Shown here: positions 22,258 to 33,739 of the stretch, piece after piece | Layout: the number at the start of each line of letters is the position of its first letter | Position numbering within the stretch: the stretch's first letter is position 1 | The notes under the pieces: generated by a model | The model's database searches: none | What the model saw: the letters and a program-made list of their open reading frames with translations, nothing else | What the model was told of the DNA's origin: nothing | Origin: Eremomyces bilateralis CBS 781.70 | Taxonomy: Eukaryota; Ascomycota; Dothideomycetes; Eremomycetales; Eremomycetaceae | Direction of reading: 5' to 3' | Length of the DNA stretch: 64,000 nt | NCBI RefSeq assembly: GCF_010015585.1 | Contig: NW_022985080.1 | Span: 574,806 to 638,805, forward strand | Made by a program: the position numbers and the translations under genes

Positions 22258-22826
22258 CTTGATCCAGGAGAAAGACTGATGTGAAGATGAAAACTCTGAC
22301 TGGTTATAATGAAACTATGGTCTATGAATGAAAGTACAACTGTATGGAATATTCCGTATGGCATTCTATTAACAATATTCCGTACGCGAGCAAGAGCTGG
22401 GCTGATCTGAGTCGATGCAAACCACCCCTTACTATGTGGTTCCGGAATAAGCTGAGTCCCACAAATAAGTATCGTAAACTCGTATGACGGGGGAAGTGAG
22501 ATCGCGTCTTGGACGACGCGAAATTGACGCGGTCACGTGTAGAAATCATACCCTCCGGCAAGATATTTTGCCAAACTGAGGAGTAAATCGATGTCTTTTT
22601 AATTCGATAAAGATCGGGAATATACAAGGAAGGGTAGAAGTTGCGCGTTTTTAAGCGCTCATCAAATGGATGTGTTGGGCGAAAGAAAATATTCTGTCAA
22701 ATGTCAAACTTCTGTTCAGCACCAAGTCAACTACATCATAGGTACTGACGTAGTCTTGGAACAATAAGTACATCCACTATTGAATAAAGTGAACGTGTTT
22801 GCAACTTTATTGCTTGAGAAAGAAAT
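22258..22826. promoter_or_regulatory. Divergent promoter region, pRiA4b-domain gene / MHF1
   Basis: It lies between two outward-facing start codons. A TATTCCGTACGC-like word occurs at 22374-22385. No third gene and no clear TATA box were recognised, so its promoter role rests on position only. Confidence 0.35.
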
Positions 22827-23356
22827 ATGGCACCCCGGGCTGGTACCGACGATGTTTCGGACAAAGAGGTGTGTGTTGCATCTTGTCTTGCTAGAAAAGC
22901 GAAAACAGACTGACTAGAATTCATAGCGCCTCAAATCCGCCCTCTGGTACGCAATCGGAAAGATGGTTGACCACGAGGCTCTCATCTCAGGTCATAACGC
23001 GACTCCGCAGTTCATCGGTGCATTGACCGAGATGGTGTGGACGCATATCGGTAAGTACCTTAGTGACTTAACTTTATGGCCTATCCAACACCTGATCCGG
23101 CCGCACTGTTGCTAACAAGTCCATAGAGAACACCAGCCTCGACCTGGAGAACTTTGCTAAGTCCGTCCATTTAAGGGAATATAGTTGCTTGTGGAATTAA
23201 CCGTGAACCAGGCACGCTGGTCGATCCATGGTGAATACGGATGACGTACTGCTGCTCGCGCGGAGGAACGAAGGACTGGACGCGCTCCTGCGGTCGTTTG
23301 TGGACCATATCAGGGCGGAGCATGGGTCTGGCGGTGGATCAAAGAGGAAATCTTGA
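22827..23356 (+). CDS. MHF1: MHF1 / CENP-S histone-fold protein
   Basis: Four exons (22827-22868, 22927-23050, 23127-23160, 23212-23356) give 114 residues, the normal size of this family. The histone fold reads LKSALWYAIGKMVDHEA, then ATPQFIGALTEMVWTHIENT, LDLENFAKHAGR, and NTDDVLLLARRNEGL. These are hallmark blocks of CENP-S/MHF1, which pairs with CENP-X/MHF2. The complex binds DNA at the kinetochore and supports the FANCM helicase (Mph1/Fml1 in fungi) at stalled forks. The third exon is only 34 bp and its donor is the weak GTCCGT, so automatic predictors may miss it; the join A-K-H-A-G-R is exactly the family sequence. The protein ends in a basic GSKRKS tail. Confidence 0.95.
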
Positions 23357-23691
23357 TTTTGTTGAGTCTTGCTCCCTATGCTATTGATTTAAGATGAGGA
23401 ATGATGGTGTGGTTCTGGTGCTCAGCGGAGTCGGTTTTGGGAAACGGAGCAAGGAGATGGCGTTTAGATACCACAAGCAGTTTGACACAGGAAATTGGTG
23501 TAGGGCGCTTCAGTGTTAGGAGATATCGGCATTATTATGCATTCGTCGTCTACCGTCTATTGTACATGACTAGGTCCATCTGCAGATCATCAAAGCGAAC
23601 CACAGCTTCTCACGAACAGGCTATGTGGTACCGTATAAACTATAAATCCACCATGCATCCATGGAAAACACCCTTAACGCCTCTCCCTCCA
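23357..23691. other. Convergent intergenic region, nothing recognised
   Basis: It separates the stop codons of MHF1 and the type II membrane protein gene. No open frame, repeat or RNA gene is supported. Confidence 0.45.
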
Positions 23692-25518
23692 TCAAACGAA
23701 CCAACCCCACCTCCCACCACGCTCCTCCGCCCCCGCAAAATTCCGCTCCTCCTCCTCCCACTTCAACCGCTCCACCCGCCTCCTCGCACTCCACGCCCTC
23801 GCAAACCGCCACACCTCCGTATCCGCCAAATTCCACGCCTCCACCGCCTCCCTCACCCGCACAATCTCCGGCTTCTCGCTCTTCATCACCTGCCGCGCCT
23901 GGTATAGCAGCGCGCGCTCGTGGTTGAGCGCCGTCTCGTCGAGCGCGGCATCCAAGCCGAGCCGTATCGCATCTCGCGCGTCCTCCGGGATGACGAGGCC
24001 CTCCTCGTGCGTGGGATACCGCGGCGGAGAGCCAGGGATTGCGAAGCCGAAGAGCCAGTCGAGGTCGGCGTGCGACTCGCGCTCGGCGGTCAGCCAGGTG
24101 GAGTGCGAGGCGCCGTAATCGGAGGCGACGGCTTCTTTGAAGCGGACGAGGGCGGGGGCGCCGGTGGAGGAGCCGAGGAGGTCTTTGGTGATGGCATCGA
24201 TCCAGGCGTCGCGTTCGAGCATGCCGAGTTCGCGGATGAATCGGGTTGTGATGAGTTCTTGGTTGCGGGCAAGAGTGGTGGTGGTGTAAGGATGAGGGAC
24301 GACGCCGATGTTGTAGACTGCTGAGACGTTTTTGAGTTGTGGTGTGACGTTAATCGGGAGCGAATGGGCCGGATCGCATAGTTTGCATTTCGGGATGTTC
24401 GGAGGGCAGGAATCAGGAATCGGAGAAGAAGAGCAGTGGGTGAGGTTGTGCGCAAGAGATAGGGCTGGGAAGGTCAGAATCGCTATATGCTCTTCAAATG
24501 GCTTCAAGACCGCTATCCCATCAGAGAATGTGTTCTGCCAGGCGATTTGTAAATGGGAGTTGATCAGGTCTGCGAGTAGACCTAAGCCCACACTCGAATC
24601 TTCCATAACGAGTTTGTCGGCGACTGCTTTGTACTTCTCCTGGATGGTCTGCATGCTGTAGTATGCGATGCTTTTCGGCTTCTTTTCTACGGCAAGAGTC
24701 TCGTCGTCCAGGATTTGAATAATGGACTTCGTCTCAGGAAATTCAATCTCGGGCTTTTCAAGGACATTTTTGATGACGTTGTTCACGGCGTTCTTTTCTC
24801 CATAGAATATGCCGCCGTCGAGCCCATCGAATCGTGCAAACCTCGGATATTGGCCTCTTCGCAAGAAGGACAGGACATGATCATCATATGGACCCATCGG
24901 CAAGGTCAGCCAATTCGTCAGGATCCCGCTATCGATGCTTCCCCATGCAAGGAGCCTAGCCAGGTCGAATTCAAGCTCCGTCGTAACATTTAACTGCTGA
25001 AGTCGAAGGTAAAGCGGATTGTCCATGGCTTCAGGCCTTCCAAGAACCTTCGGCTTGAATCCCTGAGCCCACCACGCCCTTCTCCATGCAAGGAGCAGCT
25101 TCTCTTCTGCAGCGGATACCTTCTTGTCCTTTCTCTTGCTGGGCTCATAGTACGTATATATCTCCGGTCGGTTCCGCAACGGCGGAAGCAACGCGCGGTT
25201 CTCCTCCAGTGTTATGGTCGAAGAGAAGGGATTCTTCCATCGGAAGTCGGAGAACCATGAGGAGTCACCATGGGTGCTGTTGGCCTGAACTGGCTCCTTG
25301 TGTCTAGGCGGTCCAAAGATAGACGCGGGGCTCGGAAGGCTGGGGATTTTCGGTCGAGGGAAGTTGGTGATTGGCCGTGGGGCGATCTCGTTCACAGATT
25401 CGCCGAAGATGAAAAGGATGAGGAGAACGAATGCGATGAGGCCGGTGAGGATCTGGTACCGTCGATTGCACATGCGAAGGCTCACCCGCCGTCCAGACGG
25501 TTTCGGTTGAACCGGCAT
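23692..25518 (-). CDS. Type II membrane protein of unknown function, 608 aa
   Basis: A single exon starting at the ATG at 25516-25518; the frame is open further upstream only through non-ATG codons. A basic cytosolic head (PSGRRVSLRMCNRRYQ) precedes one membrane anchor at about residues 23-41 (ILTGLIAFVLLILFIF). A Pro-rich stem and a large luminal domain with several N-glycosylation sequons follow. The domain contains YTYYEPSKRKDKK, LLLAWRRAWWAQGFKPKVL, LLAWGSIDSGILTNWLTLPMGPYDD and ARFDGLDGGIFYGEKNAVN. The layout is that of Golgi glycosyltransferases, and the W..AW...GF.P.VL block is reminiscent of them. I see no convincing DXD metal site, so the activity stays open. The C-terminal 90 residues are charged and helical and are encoded by G-rich codons, unlike the C-rich codons before them. 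Confidence 0.8.
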   Translation of the reverse strand: MPVQPKPSGRRVSLRMCNRRYQILTGLIAFVLLILFIFGESVNEIAPRPITNFPRPKIPSLPSPASIFGPPRHKEPVQANSTHGDSSWFSDFRWKNPFSSTITLEENRALLPPLRNRPEIYTYYEPSKRKDKKVSAAEEKLLLAWRRAWWAQGFKPKVLGRPEAMDNPLYLRLQQLNVTTELEFDLARLLAWGSIDSGILTNWLTLPMGPYDDHVLSFLRRGQYPRFARFDGLDGGIFYGEKNAVNNVIKNVLEKPEIEFPETKSIIQILDDETLAVEKKPKSIAYYSMQTIQEKYKAVADKLVMEDSSVGLGLLADLINSHLQIAWQNTFSDGIAVLKPFEEHIAILTFPALSLAHNLTHCSSSPIPDSCPPNIPKCKLCDPAHSLPINVTPQLKNVSAVYNIGVVPHPYTTTTLARNQELITTRFIRELGMLERDAWIDAITKDLLGSSTGAPALVRFKEAVASDYGASHSTWLTAERESHADLDWLFGFAIPGSPPRYPTHEEGLVIPEDARDAIRLGLDAALDETALNHERALLYQARQVMKSEKPEIVRVREAVEAWNLADTEVWRFARAWSARRRVERLKWEEEERNFAGAEERGGRWGWFV

Positions 25519-26153
25519 GGTAGCGGTACGAAGGGCTCTGAGACACACTCAGGGTAAGTGAAGTTAGCTGCGCATGGCCATTGGTACGGTAGTCAGGATG
25601 ATGCGATATCGTGTAGGTGTTCCTTCAACCCCTAGAACGGAAACAGCGGAAGAAGACCGACAAATGATGTGGTACAAGGTGACGGAGGAAGGGGATAAAG
25701 GAAAAAAGTCGTTAACGATAGTTAGATGGGAAAGGACTCTAAATTACAAGGTAGTTGCACCACAGCATCGATATGGAATGATTTCAGCTTATCTTGACGG
25801 TCGTCATCATCCAGTTTGGAATTTGTGTTTTGTCTGGTTGACACGAGAGTCGAAATCGGGAAATTCACGTGATGATCAATAGATGAAACCGGGACAGGGG
25901 ACCCTTGCATGCTCCTTCCTCCTCATCCGCATCTTGGTGGGATAATTCGCGATTTCGCTTAAAAGTTCGGCTTCACTTCTCGTCAACCGCATCCTTTCGC
26001 CTCCCACAAGGTAAGAACTATTGCTGTATACGGTAAACCGGCACAGGCCATTGCTCCAGCATATACTTGATACATTCAAGCGATTTCCCCTTCGTCGACA
26101 CCAAGAAAGTGGCTTCCACGCTACCCTACCGCTTCAAAGCCGGCCCCGCCACC
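25519..26153. promoter_or_regulatory. Divergent promoter region with probable TSR1 leader intron
   Basis: It lies between the start codons of the type II membrane protein gene and TSR1. A strong donor (CAAG/GTAAGA near 26009) and an acceptor at about 26090 (ATTCAAG) upstream of the TSR1 ATG suggest an intron in the 5' leader; this is an inference from signals only. Confidence 0.35.
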
Positions 26154-28657
26154 ATGGGGACAACCACCATGGAGCAGCATCACCATCGAAGCACCACGAA
26201 AGGAGCCCACAAGAGCTTCAAATCGCGACACTCCACGAAAAATGCGCTACGAGAACAAATTAAGGGCCGCATCGAGCGCCCAGCGAAAGGTGTCCGGAAG
26301 ACCCCCCATCAGCATATGATGTCGAAGCTGGAGCGGAAAAATCAGGCGAAGCAGAAGCGCATGTCAAGTGTACGAGACCACAATGCCGCGAAGAGCATCT
26401 TTTCGGGGAAGAATGGAGCACCAAGGATTGTTGCCTTGGTTCCGCTTTGCGCGGATGTGAACAATGCGGCGACCGTTCGCAAACTGAATGGTTCGGTGGA
26501 TCTGGAAGACGGTGGGGAGATTCCCGAACACGGTTGGACGAGGTCAAGGATCGAGAGATTTGGTCAGAATGTGGCCTATGTGCTGCCGAAGAGGGATTTG
26601 GTTTCGGTTTTGGATGCGTGCCGGGTGGCGGATATCGTCCTCTTTGTCCTGTCAACGGAAACGGAGGTGGATGCGCTTGGGGAGGCGATGCTCCGCGCAA
26701 TCGAGAGCCAAGGAGTGTCCAACGTATACGCGCTCGCTCAGGTATGGTTATTCTACCCAGAAATCAAGGCCTATTTGCTAACGAGTTACAGCCAGCCGAT
26801 GCGATGGTCAAGCCGAAGGAGCGCAGAAGGGTCGACGCGTCATTGATATCATTCATGTCCCACTTCTTCCCGTCTATCGAAAGGATCACCAACCTCGACA
26901 TCTCTCAAGAATGCCTGAACCTCGTCCGCTCATTATGCAGTACTGTCCCCAAGGGGATCCGGTGGAGAGAAGACAGGAGCTGGATGATGGTGGAGGAGTT
27001 ACAGTGGTCGGAAGCAAATCAAACCGAAAACATAAACGATACATCGGAACTGGTTCTCACAGGAGTTGTTCGTGGCCAGCGCTTGGATCCGGATAGACTT
27101 GTCCGAGTGGGGGATTGGGGCGAGTTCCGAATTAGCAAGATTGTATCGGCGCCGCTGGTCAAAGCCAAGGCCGCGAAAGGGGATTCCATGGCCATTGATG
27201 ACGACACTGAGGATGTCTTGGCACTGCCGACGGAAGACCAAGATGATCTCCTGGAGCTGGCTCCCGAAGAAGAGATGCAGCTTGATTACGACGATCGGAT
27301 GACCACGGCTACATCAGCCACCAGGAAAGGGGTTTTGTTGGACGATCATCATTATTTCTCCGACGACGACGATGAGATGACAAGACGACCAAAAAAGCTA
27401 CCCAAAGGAACCTCGAAGTATCAATCGGCTTGGTTCGTAGACGACGTGTCAGACTCGGATGCGGAACTGGAAGACTACGACGATGAGGAAGAGGAAGAGG
27501 AGGCGGACGAGTTCCATGGTAGCGATGATTTCATGGATGGCGTGACAGGCCCTCCTGAGCCAACCGAATTCGAGGGCACAGAATATCCCGTCTCCGAAGC
27601 ATTCCACGACATTTCTCCTGAACAACGCGCCGCGGAACTCGCGCAGTATCGGGCCAACCGCAATGTCGAAGCCGAAGAAGACTTCGAGTTCCCCGATGAG
27701 ATCGAACTGACTCCAGAAATGGTGGGGAGGGAACGGCTAGCCAAATACCGAGGCCTCAAGAGCCTCCGGACCAGCGAATGGGATACGGAAGAAGACAAGA
27801 TATATGAGCCGGAAGCGTGGCCTCGTTTGCTGGAAATCGCAGATTACAGAGGAGCGAAGAACAAGGTCCTACGAGAGGGGGAGTTCCGAGGTGTGGTGCC
27901 AGGAACAAGAGTGAGCGTCTACCTTGAGGGCGTCCCGTCGTCGCTCCGCAACACGATCGTTCCGTCGCCGTTGGCGATGTTCTCCCTGCTCCGTCACGAG
28001 CACAAGAGGACCGCCACCAACGTGACCATCACCCTCCCCTCCGATGCAGAAGCGCCCATCAAGTCCAAGGACGAGCTCATCTTCCAATGCGGACCCCGCC
28101 GATTCGTCATCAACCCCCTCTTCTCCCAGCAAGGCAACACGCCCAACGACGTCCACAAATTCGAGCGCTATCTCCATCCCGGGCGCGCCGCGGTTGCGAC
28201 GTTCATCGCGCCCCTCACCTGGGGCTCCGTCCCCTGTCTATTCTTCCGCCGCTCCACCGACCCCTCTCAGTCCTCCAACCTCCACCTCATCGCCACTGGC
28301 ACCACCGTCCCGCCGAGCACCCAGCGCGTCATCGCCAAACGCGTCGTCCTCACCGGCCATCCGTACAAGATCCATAAGCGGGTGGTGACAGTGCGGTATA
28401 TGTTCTTCAACGACGAGGACATTGCGTGGTTCAAGGCGCTGCGATTGTGGACGAAGCGGGGGAGGAGCGGGTTCATCAAGGAAAGCTTGGGAACTCATGG
28501 GTACTTTAAGGCGACGTTTGATGGGAGGATCAATCCGCTGGACGCGGTTGGCGTGAGTTTATATAAGAGGATGTGGCCCCGGTCAGCGGTTTCGTGGAAG
28601 AGGGATGAGGTGGATTCCATAGAGGAGGTGGATTCTGCCGAGCAAATGGTGGAGTGA
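26154..28657 (+). CDS. TSR1: Ribosome biogenesis protein TSR1
   Basis: Two exons (26154-26741, 26792-28657) give 817 residues, the usual length. Tsr1 is a GTPase-like but inactive factor that binds pre-40S particles, needed for 20S pre-rRNA processing and late 40S maturation. The N-terminus has the typical basic stretch (HHHRSTTKGAHKSFKSRH). The degenerate G-domain starts with PRIVALVPLCADVN, so it lacks a functional P-loop, as expected. The AARP2CN region follows (VRGQRLDPDRLVRVGDWGEF), then long acidic segments at about residues 300-420. The C-terminal DUF663 block contains YRGLKSLRTSEWD, KRVVLTGHPYKIHKR, TVRYMFFNDEDIAWFKALRL and ATFDGRINPLDAVGVSLYKR. A GCTAAC branch site lies in the 50-bp intron. 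ATG 26154 is chosen over ATG 26169 because it is first, but both are close to the conserved start. Confidence 0.96.
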
Positions 28658-29593
28658 GGCGTTTGATAGCGAAGGACGGAATTCAAAGCCGATGAAACGA
28701 CGTGATGCCAATCTTCATGCTTCGGAGGTAATGCTACCATGGTGGGATTTGAGGAATTCAATTTGATTATTGCATCAACAATGCCAAGTATCGTCGGCTT
28801 GCCATACCACGAGCTGAAAATAGAAAGTTGAACATCCCATGTCAGTATTGATTTCATAGCGCTGTCCAGGGTCTCCTGAACAGATTCTAAAATTAGCACC
28901 CACGACTCCACGAGCTGCACCATATTTAAGGCTAGGAATTCAAGCTCTCCGAACTCCCAAGCAGTCACCACAACAGTGAAAAGCTTCAAAGTCACGTGGT
29001 TTCCTTTCGCAAACCCCTATCTAGCCAATCAGAGGGCAAAGAAGAATTGATTCGACCATTTAAGTAACTCGCTACGCTCGTGATCATCCATCTACAACAG
29101 CAAAGATCCTTCCAATCATCGCTTCTGTATCTCCCTGCACTGCTTAGCAGACGCTTACAATGCAAGATGGTGGAGGAGGCTAGTCCAGACCGGACCTAAG
29201 CCTTGATAGTGGCTGGCAGCCTGGCCCAGCTAACAACGCGCTATGAACAATGAAAGTACTCCGTACGCCAGGGTGCCAATCCTAGTGGTATTGGTGCCGT
29301 ATTTGAGCCTCCTTTTGAATTTTAATCTGACAATCCTCCCGTAGATCGTTCGGTTATTCCGTCGTTATGATGTAAATGGAACCCATGCGGTGGCTGGTCT
29401 TACTTATTCTTCGAGTCCTGCAGTGCTGTTCGTGCCGATTGATTTGACCCGTCACCTGTTGGTCTGTTTACGGTGCTGGGCTACCACTCCATCAATTGAG
29501 GTGCCTTATTGTTTTACAAGCTCGAGAGAATAGTCTGACCGTGTAGCCTTTGTCGCGTATAGCAGTTGGACTTCGGGAAACCATTTTGTCACG
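28658..29593. other. Intergenic region, no gene supported
   Basis: It lies between the TSR1 stop and the next plus-strand gene. A 166-codon minus-strand frame (28995 to 28495) overlaps the end of TSR1 and looks like its shadow. A TACTCCGTA word lies at 29257-29265. Otherwise nothing was recognised. Confidence 0.45.
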
Positions 29594-30582
29594 ATGCCGC
29601 CGAGATATAGGCACGACAATACGCCATGGATGAAGCGCATCTTGATCCCGTTCTGGGTGGTCAGGAATCTCTTCATGATCATCATGATCGGGATCTATGC
29701 GGTCGCCCTTGGAGTCGTGGACCATTATACACAGACCAGGAGCTCCAACATTGCGTGAGTCTAGCTCTAGAAACATCGAACGGCATGAGAATCAACCTAA
29801 CATTGGAACAGCGTGCTTTCAATCCCTCTGGTCCTATGCGCAATTTGCGTAGTCCTCGATATCACCTCGATCGTGCTCTTCGCGAAGCGAATGCTAAGCC
29901 CAAGGGTCTTCCTTGTCTTCAGCGTTATCCAGACTCTGATCTGGCTCGGCGGCTTCATTCTTGACATCGTCGCTATTTCTCATGGCATCCCTGGTGGCGC
30001 CATTGCCTTGAGTGTCCTTGTTTTGTAAGACTCCCCTGGGCTCATCCTTTTTGAACCGGCCTTTTCACATACTAACCCTGCCTTTCTAGCCTCGCCTACG
30101 CCGGCACCCTCATCTACGCCTCCATCGTCTTCCACCGCTACCGGAAAGCCGGCGGCCGCGGCGCCTACACCTCCGCCGCCAACCCCACCAACGTCCAATA
30201 CCAAGGTACCGGCCACGCACCCCAACAGGCCGTCTACGAAATGAAACCACAACAACAAATCTACCAACAGCCGCAGTACGGCGCCGGATCGGAGTACTAC
30301 GCCCAGCACATGCCGCAGCAGATACCGCAGGGGATGCCCCAGCCATACCAGGACTACTCGCAGCAGCAGAGGGGGATGCCGCCGCAGGGGAACCTGACGC
30401 CGATGGTGACAAACCTGTTTGGAGACGCCCACTCGGGGTTGAACCCCGCGGGCACGCCGCGGCTGGAGATCTCGAGCCCAACGATGGTGGAGTTGGAGTC
30501 GGGGCAGTCGAAGGTGCCACAGGGGGCGGTTCCACCGTATGTGTTGCAGGCGCCGGCGCAAGAATTGGCGGCGACAAAGTGA
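29594..30582 (+). CDS. Four-TM MARVEL-like membrane protein with Gln/Pro-rich tail
   Basis: Three exons (29594-29754, 29812-30024, 30090-30582) give 288 residues. Four hydrophobic spans are visible: IPFWVVRNLFMIIMIGIYAVAL; IPLVLCAICVVLDITSIVLF; VFLVFSVIQTLIWLGGFIL; and IALSVLVFLAYAGTLIYAS. This spacing matches MARVEL-type tetraspan proteins of fungal plasma membranes and endosomes, but family membership is judged from topology rather than a hallmark residue. The C-terminal 140 residues are cytosolic, rich in Gln and Pro (PQQQIYQQPQYG, QQIPQGMPQPYQDYSQQQ) and include a conserved-looking PMVTNLFGDAHSGLNP segment. The CACTAACC branch site of intron 2 and phase-consistent junctions support the model. 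Confidence 0.8.
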
Positions 30583-30827
30583 TGTTAGGCTGGGAGGTCG
30601 CTAAGTTTGGTGCATGGTGCATGATATGGCGTACTAATTTACTATATATATCCGTGGCTATCGGTTCTAGGCAGGGGAGATCATATACCATTAGATGCCG
30701 GGAGATCTGACATATCTAGAGGGACTTGGATTGCTCATCATTCACTGTAGTTCTCGTTAGGGCATTGCGACATAGATAGTTGACTAATATACCCGTTGGT
30801 TTATGTTGTCTGCCTCTCTGAAGTCTC

Positions 30828-33019
30828 CTACTTAGTCCCCCTCCTGACTCCCTCCCCGTTCTCATTCAAGCTCAAGTTTTCCGTCGCCCGGGACATCAGC
30901 GTCTCCTGACTCTTCTGCTCCGCCTTCCTTTCTATATCCCTCGCCTCCTCTTCCGCGATCTCGTCAACAGGTTTACTCTGCTTCTCCTTCTCTTGCCTCT
31001 CCGCTTCCTCCCGCGCCCGAACCTCCTGGAGCTCCTTCTCCTCGCGCTCCGTCTCGGCCACTGAGATATCTTCAAACCCGACCCGTTGAAGGATCTTCCC
31101 CGTTAAGTACCGGTAGGCAGTGTGGCCCGAAACCATCTCGCTGACGTCGACGTTCTCGACGCCTTTCACGCCTTGGATCGCTTGCAAGCCGGCGATGCCG
31201 AATTGGATAGAGCTGCTCCTGTAGAGGAAAGCAAGGGTGTAGTCATTGTCCGAGTAGACGTTGATCAGCCTACCAGCGACCACGGCCCTCATTTTTCTCC
31301 AATCTGCAGAGTCACTGGGCGTAGGTGCTCCCAGCAAGACAACAGACTCGACCAACCCAAACGCCTTCCTTTCGGCGAGGGCTATCAAGCATTTGAATAT
31401 CACCCTAGCGCCCAAAGAGTATCCAATGAGCGTCACGGGACGCTCTCCCTGCGCGTGGTTGACCAGCGCATCAGCCAGCACTTCGCCAGCCTTCTCGCTA
31501 CGCGCCTTGGCGATGCTAAACGGGTTGTCGATAACGCGAGACACCTTCAACAGGTTCAGCGGCCACAACCCAGCGTACAAGGTCGCGAAGACGGTGCGCT
31601 TGATGATTTCTCGCCTGGCATATGACCAGGCATAGCTCTTCACCATGATGCTCATGCTGTTCCCGAGCTTCAGCAACGGTTCCAGCTCCCAGCGGAGCGC
31701 GAACCCTTCGATGCTCGGACTGAGCACTCGCCATGGTTCGATTATCTCGTCTTGGTCGGTGAGCCAGCCGGAGATGCCGATGGCGACTCGTAGTCGTCGG
31801 TTGTCTTTCTCGGTATCCGCGGTCTTGCCGGTATCCGCGGTCTTGTTGGATTGCCATATGGGGAGGAAGCCGAAGTCCTCTACTTCTTTCGCATACTCGT
31901 CCATCATCTGACCGGTCATTCGGCCACCATATGCCCCGAAGAGTCCGCCGACGAGGACGGAAGAGCCGGCGAGTGCGCCAAGGTAGCCGGCTGCAGCGGT
32001 GGCGCCGAGGCCGAGGCCGCCCATAACGGTGCCAATACCGGCTGCCAGGAGAGGCGCCGCAAGACCGCCTATACAGAGACGATTAGCGGAAAACAGGAGA
32101 AGGAGCATCAACAGGGGGAAATACCTGTCACTCCGATGAGCGCCGCACCAGCCACGCTTGCCAATCCGACCTTCCAATGCCGAGTTTCCTTATTCTCTTC
32201 CTTCTTTTTCTTCATCTCCCCGTCCGCATTCATCTCCTGCAGTGCCGCAGTGAGCAAGGCCCTGGCCGTCTTCCCTTCATCCTCCGCCAGTAAATCCATG
32301 TCGAGTTTTAGGCTCGTCGTTAAACGTAGCAATAGGATCCTTGAATACGAAACGTAATGCTCCAAGCTCAGCAGAAGCAGTAATATCGAGTGCAGAACGA
32401 GTGCCCGCTTCTCCTCCGGTAGCTCCGAAAGCGGCGTCGGTGTTTGCGGATAGAGTTTCACCATCGTCTCATTCACGCCCACGTCCATCTCCATCGGAAC
32501 CCATGGCTTACCGCCTGCCACAGTCTGTGACGACAACCTTGACTGTGTATGCGACTCGCCCTTCGTATCCACTCTCTTCACCTCCTTCTGCTCTTTTACC
32601 TCCTCCTGTAAATCGACCGCCTCGCCTACTCGCTGAAAAACTTTATCCCGCCATGCGTCGAAGTCCGCCAATGCTGCTTCCTTCAGCTCCATCGTCTTGG
32701 GCTCGTATAACTCCGCGGCGCGTCTCTCGTGCTCCTTCACGGCATCAAGAGCATTGACGCCATCCTCGCTAATGTCGGTGTCAGGGTTATGCAACGCATC
32801 ATCGTTATCAGGCTGATGAGCGGTGTCTAGAGGCTCCGTGTCTGTAAATGTGTCGGTGATACGGTGTCGCATTGACTCCGCGCATGTTGCGATGAGTAGG
32901 GTAAGCTGGCTGCGTTCATTGGAAGTGCTTAGGATGGTGGTGAGTGATTCATCGGAGTCGGAGGACGGCTGGGAAGAGTCGTTGGAGTCCTTATTGGTCC
33001 AAGGGAGCTTGGAGAACAT
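30828..33019 (-). CDS. DUF726 (TMCO4/Mil1-like) lipase-type membrane protein
   Basis: Two exons (33019-32125, 32068-30828) give 711 residues. The family includes human TMCO4 and yeast Mil1, a membrane-localised lipase of the late Golgi. The acidic N-terminal region is followed by a helical segment. Two Gly/Ala-rich membrane segments come next (VGLASVAGAALIGVTGGLAAP; GYLGALAGSSVLVGGLFGAYGG), and then an alpha/beta-hydrolase domain with LRVAIGISGWL and the nucleophile elbow TLIGYSLGAR (Ser near residue 516). VVLLGAPTPSDSADWRKMRAVVAGR and INVYSDNDYTLAFLYR fit the acid region, and SGHTAYRY supplies a likely catalytic His. The C-terminus is a charged coiled coil rich in Glu and Lys. The intron (32069-32124) lies inside the glycine-rich membrane region. 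Lipid substrate unknown. Confidence 0.92.
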
Positions 33020-33739
33020 CGTGGGTATGGACGGTAGTTCTCCCTGCGGTTGGCTCCACGCCTTGCGAGTCCCTGGGCGCTATTGCGAGCGGGGGGCCAA
33101 TGGAAATGAATACGAGCTGAGCAGGTTCAGCAGATGTTAGCTTACTAGAAGTTGAACTAAGTTAGGCGTTTGAGTTTCAGTATTGAAGCATCAGAAGTCT
33201 AGGTACGGAGCACTGGATGTCTTTGATGTCCACAGGACGCACTACGTCATCGTCTCGTTTTCTGCCTGACAATGAATACGTGCCTGAGGCACCTAACATC
33301 ACTTACGCGCAGCGCATATCCGGCTGGCATAGAAGTTCACAAGGTGCAGTATCCTTCTCTGGGAAAAGAGTCGGCAATGCTCTCTCTAATAATTGGCTTC
33401 TCATGTCTATATATCGCATGGCCTTTATGAATCTCAGTACGTGTCGCCCGAAAGACTGCGATGTGACTTACTGCTCCATACTGAATACACATGAGGCATT
33501 GTCGCCCGATGCGAAGTTGGTATCAAGTCAGTCCCCAAAGCGTGTAAGCCAACTGCATGTACAGGCTCCTCACGCTCGCGACTGGCGATGCACCATCCAT
33601 ACTCCAGAACCCGCCCGTACGCCCCCAGGAATTGCTTATGATGCCGTTATCTGGGAGTGACCCCCAGCCAGCATCGAAGGCTGCTCGCCGGAGCAGCGAG
33701 GGTATCCTACAACAATCCGTAGCTTAGAAACAGAGCGGT
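33020..33739. other. Intergenic region; one unassigned ATG frame
   Basis: A frame of about 145 codons starting at ATG 33223 and ending at TGA 33660 has no recognisable domain and no splice support. It could be a lineage-specific gene or chance. Otherwise the stretch holds the promoter of the DUF726 gene and the 3' flank of the LisH-WD40 gene. Confidence 0.3.

Noticed and set aside
33223-33660. ATG frame of about 145 codons as a gene.
   Set aside because: No domain, no splice support and no promoter sign; kept only as a note in the intergenic entry.
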